Part shown: in pieces, positions 24,380-34,860 of the stretch
Layout: each line of letters begins with the position of its first letter
Numbering within the stretch: position 1 is the first letter of the stretch
Assembly: GCA_037013685.1 (NCBI GenBank)
Contig: CM072887.1
Location: 93,330,347 to 93,394,346 of the forward strand
DNA length: 64,000 nucleotides
Direction of reading: 5' to 3'
From: Acridotheres tristis
Taxonomy: Eukaryota > Chordata > Aves > Passeriformes > Sturnidae
Notes under the pieces: model-generated
Told to the model about the DNA's origin: nothing
The model's input: only the letters and a program-made list of their open reading frames with translations
Database searches by the model: none
Program-made: the position numbers and the translations under genes

Positions 24380-25435
24380 TTGCAGAACTTGGAAAAAGCA
24401 TGAATTTATGAAGGCAAAATCATGCCTGACCAACCTGAAAGCCTTATATTATGAGGTGAATAGATTGGTGGATGATGGGAGAGCACTGGTCGTTGTTTAC
24501 CTTGAGTTTGGTGAAGGCTTTGACACTGCCGCCAGTCATTTGCCACTGTCTCCGTTAACAATCATCATAAATAAAGTGTGGGTTACATAGAGGGACAGTG
24601 AAATACATTGAAAACTTGCTGAAAAAACAGGTCCAGAAGGTTTGACCGCTGGTACAAAGTGTAGCTGGAGGCAAACCACAAGGAGTGCACCATGGGATCA
24701 GTACTGGATCCAGAATAGTTCAGTATATTCATTAATGACCTATTCTAGGGAACACAATGCACCCTCAGAAATTTTGCAGATGACACAAAAGTAAGAGAAG
24801 AACCAGATGGTTGTGCTGATTTTCAAAGTGACATGGATAGTCTGGAGAACTGGGAAGAGGCAGCTCTCATGACGTTCAACAAGGGTAAATGAGAAGTGCA
24901 GCACCTTAAATGAGAAGAGATACGCCTATGTGGCTAAGCATGCTGGGGCCTGGCCACTAGGAAAGCAGATGAATGGAAGGCCTGGGGATCCTGGTGGATA
25001 ACTGGCCATAAATGGCAAAAGGCCAATAGCTTCCTGGGCTGCATTAGGCAGTGTTGGCAGCAGATCAGGGGAGGGATCAGTCCCCTCAGCCCTAATGTGG
25101 TTGTACCTGGGGTGCCCCCAAGACAGTAAGTATATGCACATACTAGGGCAAGCCCAGCACAAGGCCACCAAGATAATGAAGGGTCTGGAACATCTCTCAC
25201 ATGAGCAAAGGCTGAGGGAGCTGGGAATGTCCAGCTTCATAACAAAAAGGGTCAGGGGGATCTAACCAATTTGTATAACTTCCTGACGGGAGGGAAGGAA
25301 ATCAGAAAAGAAAAGGAAATCACTCTTCTCATTGGTCTGGCAGGACAAGAAGCAATAGGAAAAATGGAAACACATATTTGAAAATACATGTTCTGTCTGA
25401 GCAGAAGAAAAGCTATTTTTTACTTTGAGGATGGC
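24380..25435 (+). mobile_element. CR1 LINE, internal fragment with decayed reverse transcriptase
   Basis: CR1 ORF2 encodes an endonuclease and reverse transcriptase that copy the element into new sites. Here the reverse-transcriptase part is readable in broken frames. At 24400-24520 the translation includes KSCLTNLKALYYEVNRLVDD followed by GRALVVVYLEFGEGFDT, a match to the CR1 'KSCLTNL...VYLDF.KAFDT' region. At about 24725-24800 come IFINDLF and then FADDTKV, the latter with the catalytic Asp pair. Later come a 'HKATKIMKGLEHLSHEQRLRELGM'-type stretch at about 25160-25230 and more diverged homology to about 25435. Frameshifts and stops break it throughout, and the 3' tail is missing. Antisense open frames at 24926-25240 are by-products. 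Confidence 0.9.
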
Positions 25436-28400
25436 AAATTGAAAAAAGTACAATCTTGGGCTATCTGTTTGGTTTAATAGATCTGTAATTGCTGATATGT
25501 TTGAAGATGGCTGAAAGGGAAGTGTTGGTTAAGATGCACCAATAGCCAATATCCTCATGACCAGGAGATAAATTGGTCAGAATAGGAGAGCCCTATGTCA
25601 GGTTTATATAGCAAAGGTTTGACTATCAGCATCTCAATATTACATGAAAGATCCCATCACTGAGTGCATTTTGTTTTGTGTGTGTGGTAAGCTTGCCTAC
25701 ACTCTGTCCAGATGGAGCAGAAATCCCAATTTTGAGACCTCTCTTCATGATCTGAAGGATAGTTCTTCAAGAAGATTTCTTTTATGCCCTACAGAAACTT
25801 TGTGTAGCTTGTGGGACTGGACAGGGAAGAGCAGCTTCTTAGAGAAGTTAGCTTCATGGGTCTTTAAAAATAGAACAACTTCATAGAAGTTATATTATGG
25901 ATGATATCTAAGCATCTAGCTATCTAACAAGGCAGACACAGACTAAACATCTGGGTCTATATTCAATGACAGATTATGACCTACAAAGATTTAGAGATCA
26001 TAATTTTTGGAAGTGTCAGAATTTGCCAAAATTACTTTTACATTCTATTTTTTTTAATATAAAGCAATTTCAGCTATTTACTAAGGCAACTGGCCTTTGG
26101 AGTGATTTTCGGTATTAGCCCTTAGAGTGCATTAAAGCTACATTTCAGATTGAGATTTTCTACTTTTTTTTTTAAGTTTTGTGTCTTAAAAAAAAAGTTT
26201 TGTCTCTTTAATATTGCAGTGCTTAAGACTTAAAACTCCTAATATAATTCCTTGCTTGTGTTTCCAAGTCAGCAAATTAGCAACACAACACGTTATACAG
26301 GGAATAGCTCAGCAACAGAATCAAAGCCCCTCAACATTCTCCTTTTTTTAGATTTATTTTGGCTTACTCTTCCGGATGTGAACCAAATGACACATCATAA
26401 ACCTCAGAGACTCTTTTGTAGCTTCTGCTCAGACTGGAGAATTCCATCTGCTCTATTAAGGATCATTAACAATCAGGAAAGCATTCCAGACAGTTTCTGT
26501 AAAACCTAAAAGACAAAATTATTATATTACTATAATTAGTTGGGGTTTTTTTCTCATTCAGCCAGAATAGCTTTAATCAGCAACTGGCAGAGGAAAACTC
26601 CATGGGACCCAAAGGCACAGGGGCTCATTAAATTACATTGGGAGGATTCTGCACATTCAACTCATGGTGTAAAGTATATGCTGCTATAACAGTGAATTGT
26701 CTTTGGGACCAGAGTATAAGTTGTTTCACATTGCATTTTAAAGGAAAAAGCTTATTTTATAAGAGGAAAAGTAAAAATAAGGAGAGTGTGAAAATTATGT
26801 CTGAAAAGCAGGTAAAGGTACAGAGAATTCAGAATCACACATTGCAATAAACATTTGCATCTCTAGGACCTGAATATAGTAAGGTTGTATTTACCTGTTC
26901 TGAATAAGGTCTCCACTTCCTCTCAAGTGATATTCTCAAATGAGCTCCACATCCCCTTCAAATTGCACACAGCTCTTCACATAGAAGTTGCATACACTTT
27001 TGCATACTTAATATAAGTCATATGTTACATGACGTGTGTAATATTATTTCCTGAATACAGTGTTTTCAATACTTTATCATCACAAAACTGGAGAGTTACT
27101 TTCAAAATCTAACAGAGCCTTTGTGCTTCCTTCTATCATAAAGAACTTCAGCATATGGGATTCACTCCTATAGAATATATTAAGCAACTCAGTCTCAATG
27201 AAAATGAGTTGCATGGCCAAGATCCTCCTTTATAATACCAGTGAGCAATTAAGTCTCTGAATATGTAAGATGATTCAGGAGGAAGCAAGGGTACAGGATA
27301 TTATATTGTTGGTGCACACCAAATAGTTTATATTAGACAAGTTATTAATTTATAGTTTTATTTCTTTGCCAAGCAAGCATGCCATTTTCTCCATGCTATC
27401 TTGTGATTAGCAAGTATCTCAATATTTTAAAAAATTTGAATCAATGGAATTTCAAACTAAAAGGGGTAGATTAATTAGTGTGATCAATTCAATTACAGTC
27501 AACTGGTGAAACATATGATTTGAGTATGACTTTCTTATTATTTATCAACTTTAGAAAGGTTGCAATTCAGTAAATCTTAGCATTTTTTCACTGAATTAAT
27601 TATAACTAAATCTGTGCAATAATACATCTGACAAAAGTTAAAGAACTTACCTTCCTCCTCTACAAGAACTGCCAAGAACAGATTGGTAAGAATGACTTGT
27701 GAAGGAATCATAAACATATCATAATGCTTATATTTCTCTTTTGGTTGTATTTAGAGATGTTGATTTCTTTTTCTTTTTCAATTATAATGAGTTCATAAAA
27801 AGATTTTCAGAGATAAAACCTTCAGGTTTCTAGGAAGAGTGTAACAACAAACACTGGTGAATGCATTTTTGCTTCAGTTAACATGAATAGTGAATAACCC
27901 ATAATTCTGCAGTTTTTCTTGTTGTTTATAGTTACCTAAGCATCTTCATCTGAACAAAAACCTAAACACAAGCAATCCACCAACTTATAATGCAATTAGA
28001 TTGTCCTAGTGTTCTCTAATAATAACACATGCAATCACTTCTTTACATCTCTGTATCTGAAAAGTAGACAGGTTTTCCAGTTACATTCTCTGTTATTATG
28101 AAATATAAACAATGAATTAAGACATCTGGCTTATAGGAAAGCTAAAATTTCTTGGAAGTTTTACTATAGGAATTTCAGAATTCTATATTTCAAAATTCAC
28201 AGGTTTCAGAAGAATACAATAAATAAAATTGCCAGATAATTAATTTAGATTTAGATTTCCCATTTTCCTATGCAAATTTCACAGAAATTTGGAAAACGTT
28301 CTAATGGAGACTACCTTTAAATTTTATCCTGTTTATAATGAAATTAATGACCAGTTTACATGGTAATCTATGACTATAAATAGTGGGAAGTTAGTAAGGG

Positions 28401-31400
28401 TCTAAAATACAAAGTATTGAAACCCTTAGGGCAGATGGCTAAAAATTGAGTAGGAAGATGGAAGTTCTTCATGTAAGGTTTAGAATCAAGGTGTTCAAGG
28501 AGAGCTGTAGCAGAAATACAATTACTGAACTTCACATAATTAACTATATTTTTACCATTTTCTCTACTCAGTGGATTAGAGAAATGGATTGGAATGGATT
28601 GATTCCATTCCCTCAAAGAAACTCACTCTGCTTAAGCAGACAAGGGGTTCTTATAAAAAAGCAATCAAGAGACCCAAGAGACAAGAAGACATATTTGACA
28701 TTTTTCCATCTCTAGTTCCTGAGAGAACGGATAACAAATAATTGAGTTCTTCAAAGGTGATTATTTTTTATCAACTTACTTCCTTTCCTTTGGTTAGAAA
28801 ATCATATGCAGTCCACTTAAACCAGGCTTGATTGACTTTGATTGTATCCATAATTCATGGGCAAAATATTAGATGAGTGTTTTTCAGAGATGGCTTGTGG
28901 GCTTTGGGTATTTGCTACTAGTCAGATGCAGCATTCAGTCACGTGTGATGGTTTCTGCTCTACAAATGGGCAACTATTCTGTTATGAAAATCACACAATG
29001 TCACATTCTCAGAGTGTCATGCTGATGACAGGTATTTGAACTAAAACGTGTTTGAATTTCACATGCACTATCCTTCATAGCCCGGAGAACTGACTAAAAG
29101 TAAATGAAAAATTAATATTGGTGATCTTAGAAAGTAAAAAATTTCTGAACAAGTGAGTAAATAATTTTGTTTTTAAAAAATCCATACAGAATTTAAAATC
29201 TCTCATTTGCCATTTTCCAGGCTTGTGATTAATGTCAGCTTTAACTTTGCATTATCTTTCTGTTTAAACCATTACGGATGTCCTATAAGGACTTGTGTGT
29301 GTCTCTGCCTCATACATTTATTAAACTAAAATGATAATAAGTATTAAAGTCAATTAAATGATTGTTGCATCTTCCTGGAGGTGTTCATTCTTAGCCAAAG
29401 TTCAGAAATTTTTCAAAGATCAAGAAATAATCCATCTAGTGACAAAACCAGACATAATTTCCAAATTGAAATTAGGACTGGTCAAAAAAATGTTAATAAT
29501 TATCTAAGAATGAATAATCTTATTTATTTCGAAAATAGTATATAACAGGTGACCAAAACACTTGCATAACCCTAGGAATAAATTAAGGCAACAGGTAAGT
29601 CTTAAGTTCAAAAAGTTCAAAAGAAATAATTTGTCATGGTTTTATCACACAGATTTTTCTTTGTTTTTCTTTTCTTCTTTTAACAAAAGAAGTATTTACT
29701 AAGGTCCAGAACATGTCCAGTGCATTTTAAAAAAATACTACTAAGAATGAACAGTAAATGATCAAAAGAAAGGTAGATAAAATTATCTATTCTCTTCTTT
29801 GTTCAACAAACTAAATACATGTTCAACAAAACATATTGATAAAAAGCAGTTCTTACTCCCTAACAATCCATGAAAAAAGTCTAATTTTGTTTAATCAATT
29901 GTTTAGTCTGAATTAATTCTACTACTGTTGAAGGAAGACTGATAATCACAGCTGCTTTTGATAGAATTGCATGAAAGATAGTCGCTTCATTTTGCAAGAG
30001 CACTTAATAATCAGAAAAAAACCCCAATATCCTTAAAAACCAGAGCATTCCTGTAAACTTTAGAATTGGAAGCATTTGAAAACCCTTTTCTTAACTTCAG
30101 CTGTATAGATATATTTAAGAAAATCATTAGAGTAAGGTTGCCCTTTGAAGGACCATAACGATTAGTTCATAAGGCAGCTGTAAATGTACATTTTAGTGTA
30201 GCATTTTATCAATAAATGAATATTATTTGTAATCTACATTCATTTCATACACACAAAGACACATTTATGCATTATTTTTATGAACACTCATGCTCCTTAA
30301 AGACGGTTCAAGTGACAGTTGAATCAAAGATTTCCATGAAATTACTACATAAAATACAGCAAACCTATGCTGGAGCCATAAATCCTGGTGTGCCGTGACC
30401 AGATGCACTGTTTCCATGGCAGAGCCAAGGTGGGTTTGGGGTGCCCTGTCTTCAGGCACTTGCTTCTCTCAGAAGCCCACCTGTGTCTCAGCTGAAGCGT
30501 GTTAGACCCCTGAGGCAAAAAGTCATCTGACATTTCCAGCACAAAACTTGTATTTTCCTGAAAGCTTTTTGGATAGCCTTGCTCAGGACAATCCTTCTGC
30601 AGGAACACCTTTCTAATTCTCTGCTGCACTGCTGGTCCCTGCAGCCCACAGCCTGTCTTAGGGCAGCCAGAATGCCTGGGGGTATCATTGGTTTTGATGG
30701 GATGCCTTCTGCTGCCCCACTCCTACTTTTGGCCCTTAACACTCAGTGTGCTCCTGCTCTCTCAGAGCAATGGCCCTGTCCCTTCACACAGGACAGAGAG
30801 TCACAAACAAGGTAAAACCAGAACGAGACCAGGTAACTCACAGCTGATTTCTTTTTTCAGTCTCCATTACAAATATTGTCTTTAACAGTGGTTCCAAAGC
30901 TAGTTTGGGGTATAATGGATTAAAAATAAAGTGGGTTTTCCTTTTTTTTCAAAGAAAAAAATTTCAGAGATTCAGAAGCCCATCTAATTGGCTCTATGGT
31001 CCTTGCTTAATGATATAGAGAGCAGTGTAGTATAATACAGAGATTGATAATATTGAGGCCGATTTTTAATGATGGTGGACAGCCATAGTCTACATTTACT
31101 TGATACATAATTGATAATGCTTACTTATTTACAAAGTCAAATATATGTGAATAAGCCTGTTAGGCAATGCCAGCTTTTGGTTTTCAGTCATGTTAAGGAG
31201 TGTATGGAGATGTGATCTTCATTAATTAACTAGACTGAAATGTTTACTGTAGGAAAACTTAATTATACTTCAAAGAAATTTTTTTGTCACATTGAATTGT
31301 GAAGAAAATTAGCAACAGACTCTGAATAGTATAAAGCACAAAACAATTCTAAGAAATAATATTTGACTAAAATTATTAAAACCTCACATATTGATTCAAT

Positions 31401-31559
31401 TGAATGCCTGTTGGACATCCACAATAATAAGGAAGGAAAAAAGCTGCAAGAAAGATGTCCAGCACACATGCAAAACTTTATGAAGTCCTGATCTAAAATA
31501 TAATTGCCATTCAAATAAGAATTATTTTAAAGAGGGAATAAGAACTTATCCAGTTCACA
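25436..31559. other. Unassigned sequence
   Basis: About 6 kb without a recognised exon or named repeat. It contains a T9AAG/CTTA9 hairpin at 26164-26196 and a GC-richer block at 30360-30840 (listed separately). Open frames such as 25644-25886, 26252-26509, 26638-26850, 28374-28715 (both strands) and 28857-29039 have no domain signatures. Confidence 0.5.
30360..30840. other. GC-richer block with open frames on both strands
   Basis: This block differs in composition from its AT-rich flanks and carries overlapping open frames on plus (30579-30815, 30688-30885) and minus (30265-30459, 30345-30629, 30488-30742). None of the translations resembles a family I know, and overlap on both strands argues for composition, not coding. 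It may be a decayed insertion of unknown family or a short conserved non-coding block. Confidence 0.4.
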
Positions 31560-31830
31560 TAAACAAGCTGGTTTGGATCAAATGATCCCCATTTGACCAT
31601 ATCCAGTCAGGTTTTGAATATCTCCACGGGTGTGTTTCCATTTGTGGCCATTGACATTCCAGTGGGCACACTGAGAAGGGGCTGGCTGGTTTCAGCCTCA
31701 TCCCCTCCTATCAGGTACCTCATTAATTCTATGTGTTCCTCGTACCATAGAGCATAGAACTGGACACAGCACTCCAAATGTGAAAGTGAAGGGGATGCTG
31801 TCTGTCCATGTACAATTCCAGGCTTTTCAC
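31560..31830 (-). mobile_element. CR1 LINE, old copy with internal deletions
   Basis: On the minus strand the CR1 order is kept but with gaps: TTGGAGTGCTGTGTCCAGTT, then CACATAGAATTAATGAGG and a CTGATAGGAGGGGATGAGG block, then CCTTCTCAGTGTGCCCACTG with CACAAATGGAAACACAC, then GGAGATATTCAAAACCTGAC and GGATATGGTC. Compared with a continuous CR1, segments are missing between these blocks, and neither the 5' part nor the terminal tail is present. The overlapping minus open frame (31607-31855) is an artefact. Confidence 0.72.
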
Positions 31831-32539
31831 ATAACAGTAAGAACAGTGTCATCAATAAAATGGCATATCAGCATGCTTTGTACATGCTGTATATGCCCCA
31901 GTTTGTATCATTAGAACTGACATTACTTTTGACTACACTCTTTTTAGTTTTTAGACCTGACTACTTTTGGCTACATTTTTTCTTCTATCTGTTACTGTCA
32001 ATCTGTTATAGCATAGTTCATATAGAGTGAGCCCTCTTAAAATAGCACAAGACACTTACACAATAGTTCTTAGCATCCATAATATATTACATACTCACTG
32101 ATTTCAATGGCACTTTCATCAGTTCCACTAATTAACTTGTTTCGGTGTATATTGATTCTTTTAATTGACTTTAGCAGAATTCTACAAACTCATTTAGTGT
32201 CTTAATATACCATGTATTTAATAGCTCAGTAATTTATTCAACCTGTTAGGCATTGCTCTTTGACATTATTGGCCATTAAAACAAATTCTTACTTGTAACA
32301 ACACTAAACAAATGGCAAGGGCATTCTGGCAGTCTGATCCAAATATTAAAGATTTATGTCAGCAAGATTGACTTTTATAATCCTTACTGGCACGGTATTT
32401 ACATATTGTGTAAATTAATGGTTCTCACTTCTACATCTGTAGATCTCTGAAGTTCCTTTACAATCGACTTGATTTCCCATTGGCTTTACCTAATTGAAGA
32501 TAATTGCTCTATACAACTGTTCATGGCATCAAGCTGTGA

Positions 32540-32566
32540 AAACTCCCCCAGTATAAAAGGGAGTTT
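32540..32566 (+). promoter_or_regulatory. TATA-like motif inside a short hairpin (speculative)
   Basis: GTATAAAAGG matches a strong TATA-box consensus. It is flanked by an 8-bp inverted repeat, AAACTCCC (32540-32547) and GGGAGTTT (32559-32566). No initiator, exon or LTR boundary can be tied to it, so this may be chance. Such a motif is also common inside LTRs. Confidence 0.25.
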
Positions 32567-34638
32567 GTCTAGGAGTGGTGTGATATAACTGAATGATGTG
32601 ATTGGTAGACTTGAACTAAACCCACAATTTTATGAAAGTACATTACAAAGTTGAAATGTACTGTCAATACAAAAGATGAAACAAAGCAGTACTTTCTTGA
32701 ATTTACTGCAACACTTAACTGCCAGAGCATCTACCAGTGATGACATCTCGTTGGTGATGATACAACAAGAAGACAAAGACCATTACAGAGGTGAATGAAA
32801 ATAATTTTAGAGGCAATTTTTTTTTGTTTAACCCCCCTTCCTAGGTTCCTTTCTTCAATATTGAGGATTAAACAAGGTAGGAGAAAGCACATTTTAGCCA
32901 AAACAAGCTTTTTGTATTATTCTATTTCATGATTCTTTAATGACTTGTAATTGCTACAGAATCAATCTCTGAGATCTCCCATGTAGCAAGTTGTGTTTGT
33001 TATCATCAATATTAGAAGCTATGCCCTGGTTTTTTAAGTAGTGCCTTGTTTTATTGCTCTAGTGTTATCTCTTGTTGGAAGGCCCTTTTTCATACTAAGG
33101 AGCATGTAAATACAAGGAGTATCATACTGCCTCACAACAACTGTCCTTCTGGCACAATTGTGCTTCCCTGTCAGGGGCCATAGGGGATATCACTTAGGGA
33201 CAATTCTGCCAGCACCTAAGGTCTATTCCTGTCTCATTCCTCCAACAGTCATTTTCAGATTCCTCACGAAATGTTTTGATACCTGACTATTCTATGTTTC
33301 TGTATGGAAATATTTTGTTCAAATATCAACTTTTGAACTCAGCATCTTACTCTTCCTCCTCTCTCACTTTTTCCCATATTCCTTCTTCTACCTGTTTTGA
33401 ATCCTTCAGAACTGCATGAAATAGTTGCAGTGATGTAGTCAAAAAAGGCATATCACTTATTTCTTCCTGATGTTCTCCTGTTCTCTTAAAGTTCCTGTGC
33501 ACTCTAGCAACATACAGAGATTCCCTGTTCAGCTAATAATGTTAGTGCCTCTCAGATATCCCTTTGCAATGGAATGACATGTCAGCCTTCATACATTGGT
33601 GGCCAAGTCTGTTCTTCTGTATACCTCAGTGGAATGCAAACTAAACTGGATTTGATATGTGAGGTGTACAGATTTTATAGCATATTTATATATTACTTCT
33701 CTCTTTTAAAATTTATTTATACTCAGTAATTTTATTCATCTTTGAAGTTAAATTGGTTAAAAGCAATTGTCTTTTACAAGCTAAACTGTCATGTTATTGT
33801 TTCAGAATCTGCTAATCCTGATTTCTGTTCTGCAGCACGCTACCATGAAACAGCATAAAGTTATCTTTTCTTCAAGGTATAGACATCTTTGCATTTGTTC
33901 CATTGAATTTTCAGTTTTCTATAAAAGACAAGTATTTCCTAGAATTCTGCCCAGTTCAAAGAATGGATCTATTTACCTAATAATTCTTTTACTTACTGGC
34001 AATCAGTAGTTTTGTTAATGAAGATTGAAGATATGTATACTTTTTATTAAATAAGCTGTATTAAAAGTAGGACAGACAAAGGTGTTAAGATGGATGAAAG
34101 GAATGCAAAAACTCCAGGAAAAGTTAGTTATGACTGGATATTTTACTATTTTATTTCTTAGTCTATTAAGATTACTGTTGGTGGTGACCATTACTGAAAT
34201 CTCTTGTCATTTCCAGTTTGTAATCTGCGAAACTCATTTTTGTAATTTAGGTATTATCTTCTCCCTATTTTCCTTTTATCTGCTGTGTTGTTTTCAAATG
34301 TCCTGTCTTCAAAACTACCTTCTGCACAATAGAACCTTTCTGCATTCCTCACTTAGTACTAGTGACTTGTATTTGTCATTTTTCTACACTTTCCCCTTTA
34401 TTGCTGTTGCCATTACCAGAAAGGCAATAGAGCAGAATATGCTCAGAGATGTTTAAAGTTCTGAAAAAAAAACCAGATCCATCACATTTGCAAGAGTTTA
34501 GGGTAGTAGTGCAAGAGCCTCTATTGGTATCTCCAGCTGCAGAAATTCTTCCTTCAGCACGTTACCCTCGTCACCTAGAAATGTTCTGAAATAGCCTTGT
34601 TGGGTGAAATAAACAGGACTGTTACTCTCCTTTCCTAA

Positions 34639-34860
34639 TTTTTTTTCTTTTTTTCTGGTTGTAGGTGTGAGAAATACTGGAAAGAATATGAAGAAGGGAT
34701 GGTCAGCCTCCAGGTGCCAAAAGGCACTCTCTCTTTTCACAGTTCTTCAATGTCTCCCCCAGCTACAGAGTGGATAGAAGAGAGGATGGCAGAGGCAATG
34801 GCAGGATCAACTGCACTCGCTGGGTGGGTGAGACATGTCACTGCACTTTCCTTTCTGTGA
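34639..34860 (+). other. Exon-like open segment with splice-site-like borders
   Basis: The frame from 34639 to the TGA at 34858-34860 is open for 73 codons without needing an internal start. A pyrimidine tract (about 34639-34656) ends in TTGTAG at 34659-34664, a good acceptor. A possible donor, TGG followed by GTGAGA, lies at 34828. The putative exon 34665-34827 (163 nt, one leading base, then whole codons) would encode CEKYWKEYEEGMVSLQVPKG and then a Ser- and Glu/Ala-containing stretch. I recognise no family. A minus frame (34498-34740) overlaps it. Chance is a serious alternative at this length. Confidence 0.25.

Noticed and set aside
24926..25240. Minus-strand frames of 104 and 88 codons
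   Set aside because: They are antisense to a plus-strand CR1 reverse-transcriptase fossil.
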